A stretch of 64,000 nt of DNA, from NCBI RefSeq assembly GCF_918698245.1, contig NZ_CAKKMS010000001.1, forward strand, positions 1,054,001 through 1,118,000, in the 5' to 3' direction. This DNA comes from Pedobacter sp. Bi126 (GTDB lineage Bacteria > Bacteroidota > Bacteroidia > Sphingobacteriales > Sphingobacteriaceae). The notes under the pieces are model-generated. The model did no database searches and had not been told where the DNA came from. It saw only the letters and a program-made list of their open reading frames with translations. The first letter of the stretch is position 1; each line of letters begins with the position of its first letter. Below, in pieces: positions 7,659-16,430 of the stretch. A program made the position numbers and the translations under genes.

Positions 7659-9047
7659 TTATAATTCTCTAACTGCCGCTTTAAACTGGTTACCGCGGTC
7701 TTCGTAATTTTTGAACAGATCGAAACTTGCACAAGCTGGCGATAACAACACGGCATCACCACGTTTAGCCAAATGGAAAGCAATCTGCGCTGCTTCGTCA
7801 GCCGAAAAAGTATTCACAATTACTTCTACATCATCCTCGAAAGCATCGTGGATACGTTTGTTGTCCTTACCCAAACAAACAATAGCCTTAACCTTACTTT
7901 TAACCAGATCTTTAAGCATGTTGTAATCGTTTCCTTTATCAACACCGCCCATAATGAGCACTACATCACTGGTCATACTCTCCAAAGCATACCAGGTAGA
8001 GTTCACATTGGTGGCTTTACTGTCGTTGATAAAATCGATCCCCGAAATTTTGGCCACATGCTCTAACCTGTGCTCAATATTTTTGAAATTGCCCATGCTT
8101 TCGCGGATGGTTTCATTTCTTAATTCTAAAACTTTAGACACAATGCCTGAGGCCATAGAATTGTAAATGTTGTGCTTGCCCTGTAAGGCTAAATCTGAAA
8201 TAGACATGGTTAGTTGGTTATTTGGTTCTGTAAGGATATGTATAGTAGTTTCTTCTAAATAAGCACCCAGTTCTACTTTTTTAGTAATTGAAAAGGGAAA
8301 GGCTTTCGCCACAGGCTTAATCAGCGCGATGGCTTTTAGGCTCTCTTCGTCATCTGCACAATAAATGAAAACATCTTCTGCTGTCTGGTTTTGAACAATC
8401 CGCATTTTAGATGCAGCATAATTCTCCAGTTTATAATCGTAACGGTCTAAATGATCAGGCGTGATGTTAAGCAAAACAGCGATATCTGCTTTAAACGCGA
8501 ACATATCATCAAGCATGAAGCTTGATATCTCCAGTACATAATATTCGTAATCTTCTGTAGCCACCTGTGCTGCAAAACTTTGTCCGATATTACCAGCCAG
8601 CCCAACATTTAAACCCGCATTTTTTAGGATGTGATAGGTTAATAAACTCGTAGTCGACTTACCGTTTGAACCTGTAATGCAGATGGTTTTTGCATGGGTA
8701 TATCTTTTGGCAAATTCAATTTCCGAAACCACAGGAATCCCTTTTGCGACCAATTTTTTAATAATTGGGGCTGTAGGCGGAATACCCGGACTTTTAATTA
8801 CCTCAGTTGCATTTAAGATCAGTTCTTCGGTATGTTTTTCAGATTCGAACGGAATGGAAAGTTTTTCTAAAGCTGCTTTATATTTATCGGTAATTACCCC
8901 GTAATCGGAAACAAAAACATCGAAACCTTTTGCCTGGGCCAATTTTGCAGCGCCAACTCCACTTTCGCCGGCACCAAGAATAACCACACGGCCCTGCCCG
9001 GTCATCGCTGACTTAGTATTGCTTGATGTGATGTTATTCGTGCTCAT
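7659..9047 (-). CDS. murD: UDP-N-acetylmuramoylalanine--D-glutamate ligase MurD
   Basis: Cytoplasmic ATP-dependent ligase adding D-glutamate to UDP-MurNAc-L-Ala. The 462-residue protein has an N-terminal Rossmann motif (RVVILGAGESGVGAAKLA), the P-loop (CITGSNGKSTTSLLTYHIL), the central LNITPDHLDRY block and the C-terminal FINDSKATNVNSTWYAL, which is diagnostic of MurD. The N-terminal 20 residues are a low-complexity Asn/Ser/Thr stretch before the fold begins, so the true start could be slightly downstream. It lies between mraY and ftsW. Confidence 0.96.
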   Translation of the reverse strand: MSTNNITSSNTKSAMTGQGRVVILGAGESGVGAAKLAQAKGFDVFVSDYGVITDKYKAALEKLSIPFESEKHTEELILNATEVIKSPGIPPTAPIIKKLVAKGIPVVSEIEFAKRYTHAKTICITGSNGKSTTSLLTYHILKNAGLNVGLAGNIGQSFAAQVATEDYEYYVLEISSFMLDDMFAFKADIAVLLNITPDHLDRYDYKLENYAASKMRIVQNQTAEDVFIYCADDEESLKAIALIKPVAKAFPFSITKKVELGAYLEETTIHILTEPNNQLTMSISDLALQGKHNIYNSMASGIVSKVLELRNETIRESMGNFKNIEHRLEHVAKISGIDFINDSKATNVNSTWYALESMTSDVVLIMGGVDKGNDYNMLKDLVKSKVKAIVCLGKDNKRIHDAFEDDVEVIVNTFSADEAAQIAFHLAKRGDAVLLSPACASFDLFKNYEDRGNQFKAAVREL

Positions 9048-9317
9048 TATTTATTTCTTTTAGTATCAAGTATCAAGACGGGAATACCATTACACTTTAA
9101 CTTTTTATTTATTTTTATTTACCACTAAGGGTACTCTAATTTTATTCGTACTGTAATTTCAGCTTAAGTCTTTCGCATTTAAGCCGCTAAACCCTCAGCC
9201 CTAAACCTTCTAACCCTCTACCTCTATTTACCACCTAAGACACCTGAGAGCACCTTAGTTATTCTTCTTTTAAAGTTGAAACCTTACACCCTCAACCTTT
9301 AAACCTTCCAGCTTGAA
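9048..9317. other. Intergenic gap mraY-murD with degenerate repeat text
   Basis: No gene is seen in these 270 bp. The right half is rich in short variants of ccctaaaccttctaaccctct and aaaccttacaccctcaacc, and near 9061 a 'tatcaag' phrase is directly doubled. Very similar wording recurs before murE (about 12045-12105: gtagcaag ... accttaaaccctatacc). The shared phrases between two gaps of the same operon suggest copies of one small dispersed element. Confidence 0.4.
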
Positions 9318-10565
9318 CTACCTTAACTTCAATGTTACAATGGTCATAATTGCAAGCATGATTCCGATAATCCAGAAGCGGGTTACAATTTTGGCTTCAT
9401 GATATCCTTTTTTCTGGTAATGGTGGTGTAAAGGCGACATCAGGAAAATCCTGCGGCCTTCGCCAAATTTCTTCTTGGTATATTTAAAATAAGATACCTG
9501 CATAATTACCGACACCAGTTCTACCAGGAATATTCCACATAAAATCGGAATCAGCAGTTCCTTACGAATCATGATGGCAAATGAGGCAATGATCCCCCCT
9601 ATGGCCAAACTTCCGGTATCGCCCATAAAAATCTGCGCCGGGTAAGAGTTGTACCACAGGAAACCTACGCAGGAACCCACAAATGCACCTGCAAAAATCA
9701 TCAGCTCTGCAGAGTTTGGGATATACATAATATTGAGGTAATCGGCCATAATGGTATTACCCGATACATAAGCCAAAATACCGAGCGTGATCCCGATTAC
9801 TGCCGAAGTTCCAGTAGCTAAACCATCAATCCCATCGGTAATGTTTGCCCCATTCGACACCGCCGTAATGATAAATACCGTTACAATCAGGAAGATGAAA
9901 AACGCATATTTCTGGTAATCGGCACCCAAAAACTTCAATACCTTTGCATAATCGAACTCATTGTTCTTATAAAAAGGCATATTGGTTTTAGTCGATTTTA
10001 CATCTTGTGTATAATAAAAGGTTTCTCCTTTTTGGCGCAGTACCATCGGAACCGTAGAAGTACTTTTTACATCGTCCTGTACAGTCTCCCTTACTACAAT
10101 ATTTGGATGGAAGTACATGGTACAACCTACAATTAAGCCTAAACCAACCTGACCAACTACTTTAAAACGACCTGCTAAACCTTCTTTATTCTTTTTGAAA
10201 ACTTTGATATAATCATCTAAAAAGCCTACAGCACCCATCCAGATGGTGGTGATTATCATTAAAATCACATAGATATTGGAGATATTTGCAAATAAAAGGG
10301 TCGGAATAAGAATGCCCAGCAAAATAATAATACCACCCATTGTTGGCGTACCTTGTTTTTGCATCTGCCCTTCTAAACCTAAATTCCTTACCGTTTCTCC
10401 AACCTGTTTTTTATGCAGGTAATCAATTAACCTACGTCCGTAAACGGTGGTAATTACCAATGATAAAATAATAGAGATAGATGCACGGAAAGTGATGTAC
10501 TGAAACAACCTTAACCCAGGTATATCATAATGCTTATGCAGGTATTCGAATAATAAATATAACAT
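9318..10565 (-). CDS. mraY: Phospho-MurNAc-pentapeptide transferase MraY
   Basis: Integral membrane phosphoglycosyl transferase making lipid I from UDP-MurNAc-pentapeptide and undecaprenyl phosphate. The 415 residues include about ten hydrophobic segments. Motifs seen are KQGTPTMGG, the double-aspartate block ([11 protein letters not shown]), [16 protein letters not shown] and [12 protein letters not shown], then the HHHYQKKG loop. The usual length is about 360; the excess is mainly a polar insertion at about residues 165-220 (between YFHPNIVV and KYAFFIFL), predicted outside the membrane. The start codon overlaps the murE stop by one base (TAATG), implying translational coupling. Confidence 0.97.
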   Translation of the reverse strand: MLYLLFEYLHKHYDIPGLRLFQYITFRASISIILSLVITTVYGRRLIDYLHKKQVGETVRNLGLEGQMQKQGTPTMGGIIILLGILIPTLLFANISNIYVILMIITTIWMGAVGFLDDYIKVFKKNKEGLAGRFKVVGQVGLGLIVGCTMYFHPNIVVRETVQDDVKSTSTVPMVLRQKGETFYYTQDVKSTKTNMPFYKNNEFDYAKVLKFLGADYQKYAFFIFLIVTVFIITAVSNGANITDGIDGLATGTSAVIGITLGILAYVSGNTIMADYLNIMYIPNSAELMIFAGAFVGSCVGFLWYNSYPAQIFMGDTGSLAIGGIIASFAIMIRKELLIPILCGIFLVELVSVIMQVSYFKYTKKKFGEGRRIFLMSPLHHHYQKKGYHEAKIVTRFWIIGIMLAIMTIVTLKLR

Positions 10566-12022
10566 TAGCTGATTGGTTTTAATTGTTCAAGTAAAATTTC
10601 TTTATCATCAAAATGGTTCCTTACGCCATTAATTTCCTGGTATTTCTCATGCCCTTTACCAGCAACAAGAATAATATCTCCTGGTTGCGCTAAATGGCAG
10701 GCTGTTTTAATTGCTTCTTTTCTATCTAAAATGGATAGGGTTTTACGCTTATTGGTCGGCGACACACCTGCTTCCATTTCGCTGATAATCGTCTGTGGAT
10801 CTTCCGTTCTGGGATTGTCGGAGGTTAGGATCACCTTATCGCTCCAATCGCATGCTACCTGAGCCATAATAGGGCGTTTGGTTTTATCACGATCTCCCCC
10901 GCATCCAATCACCGTGATTACCTGTTCGGTTCCTTTGCGGATATTCGCAATGGTACTCAACACATTCTGAACAGCATCTGGCGTATGCGCGTAATCTATA
11001 ATACCTATAATTTTATCTGCAGAGGTGATGTAATCAAATCTTCCTTCAGCGCCTGATAAACGGCTCAACAAAGTCAGCACCTTTAGCTTATCCTGCTCCA
11101 ACAAAATGGCTGTTCCATACACGGCCAATAAATTGTATGCATTGAAAGACCCTACAAGCTTAAAGTAAACGTCTTCGTTATCGATATCTAAATGCAGACC
11201 ACTGAACTGGTTCTCAATAATTTTTGCTTTGAAATCGGCCAGTTGTTTAAGTGCATAGGTCTTTTTATGCGCTTTTGTATTCTGCAGCATCACCACTCCG
11301 TTTTTATCGTCGATGTTGGTCAATGCAAATGCCGATTTAGGCAAAACATCAAAAAATGCTTTTTTTGCTTTCAGGTAAGCATCAAAAGTTTTATGAAAAT
11401 CTAAATGATCGTGTGTTAAATTAGAAAATACACCACCTGAGAAAGTCAAGCCTTCAATCCGGTGCTGAGAAACCGCATGTGAGCTTACTTCCATAAAACA
11501 GTAATCGCAACCTGCATCGACCATTTCTCTTAAGAGCTGATTTAATGCGATTGGATTTGGTGTGGTATGCGTTGCCGCCACTACCGTATCATTGATATAA
11601 TTCTCTACCGTTGATAAAAGCCCAGTTTTGTAACCTAAATCTTTAAATAATTTAAAAAGAATAGTAGCAATGGTGGTTTTTCCGTTGGTTCCTGTTATGC
11701 CGATCAGTTTCAGATCTGCTGATGGATTTCCAAAATAATTCCCGGCAACAATTCCCAAAGCCACAGCAGTATTATCTACTTTGATGTAGGTAACCGTAAA
11801 ATCCTGGATTTCTGGTAAATTCTCGCAGATAATTACGCCTGCCCCCTGCTCAATGGTCTGCTCAATAAACTGGTGTCCATCCGCCATAGTGCCTACTACA
11901 GCAAAAAAGATATCATCTTTACTTACTTTACGCGAATCGAAATTCAGCGCATTGATTTCCCTATCGGTTTTACCAACCAATTCTTTAATCGTTACGCCAT
12001 AAAGTAAATCCTGTAATTGCAT
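10565..12022 (-). CDS. murE: UDP-MurNAc-tripeptide ligase MurE (meso-diaminopimelate type)
   Basis: Cytoplasmic ligase adding the third amino acid of the stem peptide. The 485 residues show the N-terminal Mur domain ([18 protein letters not shown]), P-loop [16 protein letters not shown], the TTPNP block, and the C-terminal [12 protein letters not shown]. The substrate-selecting motif is DNPRTEDP at about residues 402-409; DNPR marks meso-DAP enzymes, so the peptidoglycan should be the DAP type. The gene follows ftsI with an 80-bp gap and is coupled to mraY by a 1-bp overlap. Confidence 0.97.
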   Translation of the reverse strand: MQLQDLLYGVTIKELVGKTDREINALNFDSRKVSKDDIFFAVVGTMADGHQFIEQTIEQGAGVIICENLPEIQDFTVTYIKVDNTAVALGIVAGNYFGNPSADLKLIGITGTNGKTTIATILFKLFKDLGYKTGLLSTVENYINDTVVAATHTTPNPIALNQLLREMVDAGCDYCFMEVSSHAVSQHRIEGLTFSGGVFSNLTHDHLDFHKTFDAYLKAKKAFFDVLPKSAFALTNIDDKNGVVMLQNTKAHKKTYALKQLADFKAKIIENQFSGLHLDIDNEDVYFKLVGSFNAYNLLAVYGTAILLEQDKLKVLTLLSRLSGAEGRFDYITSADKIIGIIDYAHTPDAVQNVLSTIANIRKGTEQVITVIGCGGDRDKTKRPIMAQVACDWSDKVILTSDNPRTEDPQTIISEMEAGVSPTNKRKTLSILDRKEAIKTACHLAQPGDIILVAGKGHEKYQEINGVRNHFDDKEILLEQLKPIS

Positions 12023-12103
12023 TTTTTTATTTTTATTCTTTTAGTAGCAAGTAACTAGTATCGGGTAGCAAGACCTTAAACCCTATACCTTTTACCTTAC
12101 ACC

Positions 12104-14218
12104 TTAATTCAGCTCTATCTGTACACCCAATCCTTTACCCACCTTTGTTCCGGCGATGATGGATTGACTGACCACTTTTCCAGAACCCGAGACCTTTGTT
12201 TTCAAGCCCGCATTCCCTAAAAGGTATAATGCATCTTTCAGTCCCATCCCCGTCACATTTGGCATCACACCTTTACGCTCGTTATTTTCCTGAAAAACTG
12301 TTCCTGCACTGGTATCTATAATATTGTAATACTCAGATTTTGAAGCAAAAAGTGGTTTAAAACCAAATGCTTTATACACTTTCTGAGTTGCTTTACTCTG
12401 TCCTGCTTTTGTTGGCGGATTACCTGTATTACCTACCAAACGGGTCGGCACATCGTTATACATCTGCATATCGCTGGCATAAATACGGTCGGCGATTTCC
12501 CTGAATACAGGTCCTGAAACCAATGCTCCGTAATAAGCACCCTTTGGATCGTTAATTACCACGATCATCGAATATTTTGGCTTATTAGCAGGAAAATAAC
12601 CCACAAAAGAAGCCTGATATTGCTTATTTGCCTTATAACCTTTGTTTGCATCAGCCACCTGTGCGGTACCTGTTTTACCTGCGATCGGATATAACGGATT
12701 ATAAACAATCTGCTTTCCGCTACCCTCTGTCACCACCCCTTCAAGCATTTTTTTGATCTTGCTTAAGGTAACATCAGAACAGATTTTATCATTAATTACT
12801 CGTGCTTTAAACTGTTCAATTGGATTACCCAGCCTTCTGATCTCTTTTACAAAAATTGGCGCTACCATTTTTCCATTGTTAGCCACCGCATTATACAACG
12901 ACAACATTTTAAGTGGCGTTAGCTGCATCTCATAACCATAAGCCATTTGCGGCAAGGTCATATTTTTGTTCCAACTTTTATTGGTTTTTGGATTCTTTAC
13001 CGCTGGCATGGCTTCCCCAGGAATCTGCAAACCCATCTTTTCATTTAAACGCCAATCATATAAATGATCAGTAAACTTTTTAGGGTTAGCACCATATTTA
13101 CTGTTGATCAGATATGCAATCGCTGCATTTGATGATTGTTCAAATGCTTTTTTAACAGTTACCACACCTATACTTCCGTGAGAATCTTTAATTGTATGGC
13201 CAGGGATTTTATAGGTACCCGTTCCAACCATGGTATTGGTATCAACCAATTCATCCTCCAGCAAAGCCATGTACGAGGCTAATTTAAAGGTGGATCCCGG
13301 ATCCTGGTTACCTGCAATGGCATAGTTAAATTTCTCTTTATACACCCCCTCCTCTACTTTAGAGAAATTCGCTACCGCCCGGATTTCGCCCGTGGCCACT
13401 TCCATCACAATCACTGCACCATGATCAGCCTGCGATTTGATCAACTGTTTTTCTAAAGCACTCTGCGCCAGATCCTGCATATTGATATCGATAGTCGAAA
13501 TAATATCAGCCCCGTCTTTTGGCGCCACTTCAGCCTCCTCATTTACCGGGATATAAACCCCACCGGCAATTCGCTGCATTAATCTTTTTCCGGTTTCACC
13601 ATTGATATATTCTTTATAGGCGCCCTCTAAACCCACACCGTTTTTAACATTTTCGTTTTTATACCCAATGGTACGGGCAGCCAAAGCCTGAAAAGGAAGG
13701 ATACGTTTGTTCTGCTGAACAGCAATTAAACCGCCACTAAACTTACCGATGTTATATAAGGGAAAAGTCCTGATGGTTTTAAGATCGGCATAACTTACTT
13801 TTCGGTGAATCAGTAAATAGCGCGAGCTGTCCTGGCGGCCTTTACGCAGGTATCGAGCATATTCCTTAGCTGTTTTATCCTGAAAGAGCTGGGCTAATTT
13901 ATAACCCAGCGAATCTACTTTTTCATCAAATACATCTTTATCAGCAATTCCGCCGGCGAACATATCCATACGCAGTTCGTATTCCGGTATCGAAGTAGCC
14001 AGTAAACTACCATCGTTAGAATAAATATTCCCACGGGTAGCCTCTACATTTACATATCGTGTAGAAAGGCTATCTGCCATAGCTTTCCATTTTTTCCCTT
14101 GCACAAACTGCACCTGACCGAGGCGTAAAAACACCGCGAAAGCAAAAAGCACAATTAAGCCAAATGCCAGATATACACGAAGCAAGATGTTTGCTCTAAT
14201 ATTCATCGCTTTTAACAA
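12104..14218 (-). CDS. ftsI: Penicillin-binding protein 3 / FtsI with C-terminal PASTA domain
   Basis: Class B PBP: the septal peptidoglycan transpeptidase working with FtsW. The 704 residues contain one N-terminal membrane anchor (about residues 10-32), a PBP dimerisation domain, then the transpeptidase with the catalytic SxxK (DPGSTFKLASY, near residue 310), the SxN motif (SSNAAIAY) and the KTG motif (AGKTGTAQVAD). The last 60 residues form one PASTA repeat (VMPNVTGMGLKDALYLLGNAGL). A PASTA domain is absent from the enterobacterial enzyme but common in Bacteroidota FtsI. The start overlaps the ftsL-like gene by 23 bp; a second ATG at 14206 is equally possible. Confidence 0.95.
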   Translation of the reverse strand: MLKAMNIRANILLRVYLAFGLIVLFAFAVFLRLGQVQFVQGKKWKAMADSLSTRYVNVEATRGNIYSNDGSLLATSIPEYELRMDMFAGGIADKDVFDEKVDSLGYKLAQLFQDKTAKEYARYLRKGRQDSSRYLLIHRKVSYADLKTIRTFPLYNIGKFSGGLIAVQQNKRILPFQALAARTIGYKNENVKNGVGLEGAYKEYINGETGKRLMQRIAGGVYIPVNEEAEVAPKDGADIISTIDINMQDLAQSALEKQLIKSQADHGAVIVMEVATGEIRAVANFSKVEEGVYKEKFNYAIAGNQDPGSTFKLASYMALLEDELVDTNTMVGTGTYKIPGHTIKDSHGSIGVVTVKKAFEQSSNAAIAYLINSKYGANPKKFTDHLYDWRLNEKMGLQIPGEAMPAVKNPKTNKSWNKNMTLPQMAYGYEMQLTPLKMLSLYNAVANNGKMVAPIFVKEIRRLGNPIEQFKARVINDKICSDVTLSKIKKMLEGVVTEGSGKQIVYNPLYPIAGKTGTAQVADANKGYKANKQYQASFVGYFPANKPKYSMIVVINDPKGAYYGALVSGPVFREIADRIYASDMQMYNDVPTRLVGNTGNPPTKAGQSKATQKVYKAFGFKPLFASKSEYYNIIDTSAGTVFQENNERKGVMPNVTGMGLKDALYLLGNAGLKTKVSGSGKVVSQSIIAGTKVGKGLGVQIELN

Positions 14219-14618
14219 TTATTTTTTTTGGTGGTTCAATCAGTTCTTTTATCCCAAGGGTATCTACCTTTTTGGCAACCTCTGTCAGTTTACTTTTGAA
14301 CATCAGGTCGGCCTTAAGGGATTTATACTCCCATCTTAATTCTTTTACTTCTTTATTTAATTTATCAATCCGGCGAACATTGTTTACTGCAAAATGACTG
14401 TTAGCAATGTAAATCATTCCCAAAAGCGCCAGAAAACACAAATAAGGCAAAGCATCAGTTGCCGCCTCTTTACTTACTAATCCATCATTAAAAAGCTTGC
14501 TGATAAATGAATTGCTATCCATTTTTTCTTCAGCAGTTTTTGGCCTTTTGGGCGCAGCTTTTAACTCTGGTTCAGGCCCAACTTCTTCCTCTTCTATCTC
14601 TTCCCTAAACCTGTTCAT
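14196..14618 (-). CDS. FtsL-like cell division protein
   Basis: A 140-residue bitopic protein: an acidic, Glu/Pro-rich cytoplasmic N-terminus (about residues 1-55), one membrane segment (about 58-77, ALPYLCFLALLGMIYIANSH) and a short periplasmic coiled-coil-like segment with heptad spacing (RRIDKLNKEVKELRWEYKSL). This layout and the position between rsmH and ftsI match FtsL, which pairs with FtsQ and DivIC/FtsB to activate FtsWI. Sequence similarity of FtsL proteins is low, so the call rests on topology and context. It overlaps rsmH by 4 bp and ftsI by 23 bp. Confidence 0.8.
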   Translation of the reverse strand: MNRFREEIEEEEVGPEPELKAAPKRPKTAEEKMDSNSFISKLFNDGLVSKEAATDALPYLCFLALLGMIYIANSHFAVNNVRRIDKLNKEVKELRWEYKSLKADLMFKSKLTEVAKKVDTLGIKELIEPPKKIIVKSDEY

Positions 14619-15520
14619 ATCTTTTCTGCAATTCTTAGTTTCGCACTGCGGGCCCTATTGTTTTGAGCAATCTCCTCATCAGTGGCTATTATCGCTTTGC
14701 GTGTAATGACATTAAATGGCTTTTGCTGATTTCCAAAAAAATCCTTTTCTACCTCACCCTGAAATTTACCTTTCGCCATAAAGTTTTTAACCGGCCTATC
14801 TTCTAAAGAATGATAAGACATGACCACTAAATGACCGCCAGGCTTCAATACATCAGCAGCCTGCAGCAAAAAATCTTCAAGCACCTGAATTTCAGCATTC
14901 ACCTCTATGCGCAACGCCTGAAACACCTGCGCCAGATATTTATTCTCTTTTCCTTTCGGGATATAACCAGCAATTGCCGACTTCAAACTATCGATATCGC
15001 TAAATGGCTGCTCTAAACGCGAAGTCACGATGGCACGCGCCAGCGATTTAGCATTCTTCACTTCTCCATAAATCCCAAAGATTTTATGCAGCTTATCCTC
15101 TGTATAGGTGTTCAATATTTCGGCAGCCGTTAAATCACGATGCTGATCCATACGCATATCCAGATCGGCATTATGACGGATAGAAAAGCCACGTTGCGGC
15201 ACATCGAACTGATGCGAGGAAACCCCAAGATCAGCCAGAATACCATCAACCTGCTTAAAACCTTTTAAGCGGAGATTGTTTTTTAAAAAACCAAAGTTCT
15301 GGTCGATAAAAATAAAGCGATCGTCAGCAGGAACATTCGCCTGGGCATCAGGATCCTGATCGAATGCGATCAATCTTCCTTTCGGTCCAAGATGTTTCAA
15401 AATCTCTCTCGAATGACCACCGCCACCAAAGGTTACATCAACATAAACACCATCAGGTTTAATATTCAAGCCATCAATACAAGGCTGCAACATTACAGGA
15501 ATATGGTAATTATTCGCCAT
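14615..15520 (-). CDS. rsmH: 16S rRNA (cytosine-1402-N4)-methyltransferase RsmH (MraW)
   Basis: SAM-dependent methyltransferase modifying C1402 of 16S rRNA in the P site. The 301-residue protein begins with HIPVMLQPCIDGL and the SAM-binding motif YVDVTFGGGGHSREIL; further blocks are DGILADLGVSSHQFD, RGFSIRHNADLDMRMD and VMSYHSLEDRPVKNFM, all typical of RsmH. The C-terminal block RARSAKLRIAEKI is the conserved end. Length is normal. The start overlaps the mraZ stop by 11 bp, the classical mraZ-rsmH arrangement. Confidence 0.98.
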   Translation of the reverse strand: MANNYHIPVMLQPCIDGLNIKPDGVYVDVTFGGGGHSREILKHLGPKGRLIAFDQDPDAQANVPADDRFIFIDQNFGFLKNNLRLKGFKQVDGILADLGVSSHQFDVPQRGFSIRHNADLDMRMDQHRDLTAAEILNTYTEDKLHKIFGIYGEVKNAKSLARAIVTSRLEQPFSDIDSLKSAIAGYIPKGKENKYLAQVFQALRIEVNAEIQVLEDFLLQAADVLKPGGHLVVMSYHSLEDRPVKNFMAKGKFQGEVEKDFFGNQQKPFNVITRKAIIATDEEIAQNNRARSAKLRIAEKI

Positions 15521-15977
15521 CTGCCCCTCCTTTCTTATCGCCCATTACTTTTTGAGCAAGGCTTGCAAAATTGGCCGGAACATCATCAAAAATATCTTCG
15601 TATGCTTTTTTATCCCACACCTCGATACGATCCAACTGGCAGGCCAGAACAAGATCACTACCGATACCCGCATATTCTACCAAAGATTTCGGCAAAAGCA
15701 CACGGCCGGCAGCATCAAGCGAAAGCTCGGTTGCTCCACGCGTAAAAGCCCGCACAAAGGCCCTGTTTTCCTGATCGTAAATATTAAGCTTGGCAAGATC
15801 GGCCACAACAGCATCCCATACATTTTTAGGATAGATCACCAGGTTTTTCTCAAAACCGCGATTAATGATCAACCCTTCTTTCTCAGATTCAGGCAATTGT
15901 TTCTTAAGCGCAGCAGGTACCATAAGGCGGCCCTTTGCGTCAAGTTTACAATCGAATTCTCCTAAAAGTTGGGTCAT
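15510..15977 (-). CDS. mraZ: Transcriptional regulator MraZ
   Basis: AbrB/SpoVT-fold DNA-binding protein, first gene of the dcw cluster. The 155 residues hold two swapped-hairpin MraZ domains, each with the conserved core: LGEFDCKLDAKGRLMVPAALKKQL near the N-terminus and TELSLDAAGRVLLPKSLVEY in the second half. MraZ proteins bind 10-bp direct repeats in front of their own gene and repress the cluster. Such an array is present 43-72 bp upstream of this start codon (16020-16049). The C-terminal tail is short and acidic/glycine-rich. Confidence 0.97.
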   Translation of the reverse strand: MTQLLGEFDCKLDAKGRLMVPAALKKQLPESEKEGLIINRGFEKNLVIYPKNVWDAVVADLAKLNIYDQENRAFVRAFTRGATELSLDAAGRVLLPKSLVEYAGIGSDLVLACQLDRIEVWDKKAYEDIFDDVPANFASLAQKVMGDKKGGADGE

Positions 15978-16019
15978 AGTGGTATCTACACTTTATATCT
16001 AGTGTAAAAGTAAATAGTT

Positions 16020-16049
16020 CTACCACTTTTTACCACTTTTTACCACAAA
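16020..16049 (-). promoter_or_regulatory. MraZ-binding repeat array (three 10-bp units)
   Basis: On the minus strand the sequence contains three head-to-tail decamers, TTTGTGGTAA, AAAGTGGTAA and AAAGTGGTAG. Two fit the AAAGTG[T/G]NNN form I recall for mycoplasma MraZ boxes exactly and the third has AAA replaced by TTT. Three boxes at 10-bp spacing upstream of mraZ is the expected autoregulatory arrangement. A -7-like TACTTTTA lies just downstream on the minus strand, so a bound MraZ would overlap or abut the promoter. The repeat is seen directly; MraZ binding is inference from the family. Confidence 0.75.
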
Positions 16050-16430
16050 AAAGTTTTCCACATCTCTTTTGTTACAATAATGGCCTCACAATATAGTTAG
16101 AATAAGACTATCAGCGCAAGCAAAAAACCATTAACAACTGATAATAAGCAGATTAAAAACATAATATTAAAAAGTGTCACGTTTGCCCAATTTTTCCCAT
16201 AAAATTTAAATAACGCTAAAAATGAGTGTCTTAATAACTAATAATGGGAGCTAAAAGGCATAGATTTTATTCATAAGCCGCTACTCACATTCAAAGAATA
16301 ATTCAACAGTATCAGCTCAAAAAGAGCGCGATAGAAATAAAAATTACGCAAACGTTTGAGCGCTATTTAAATTTTCTTTATCGGTTGTTTATCTCTAATT
16401 TGGAAATGCAACCAACACATAAACTTATAA
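16050..16430. promoter_or_regulatory. Divergent regulatory region between mraZ and the GH20 gene
   Basis: No gene is seen in these 380 bp. Contents: a fourth TTTTCCACA box at 16054-16062 immediately upstream of the MraZ repeats, then an AT-rich stretch, and a LacI-type palindrome at 16346-16361. A TAAATTTT sequence at 16368-16375 is one base off the Bacteroidota -7 consensus in the direction of the GH20 gene, but no -33 partner fits. Confidence 0.4.
16346..16361 (+). promoter_or_regulatory. LacI/GalR-family operator-like palindrome upstream of the GH20 gene
   Basis: The sequence ACGCAAACGTTTGAGC contains the perfect palindrome CAAACGTTTG with the AAACGTTT centre typical of LacI/PurR-family operators (compare the PurR box ACGCAAACGTTTGCGT). 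It lies about 70 bp before the GH20 start. A more perfect relative is found at 29406-29419. No LacI-family gene is in the window. Confidence 0.5.
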
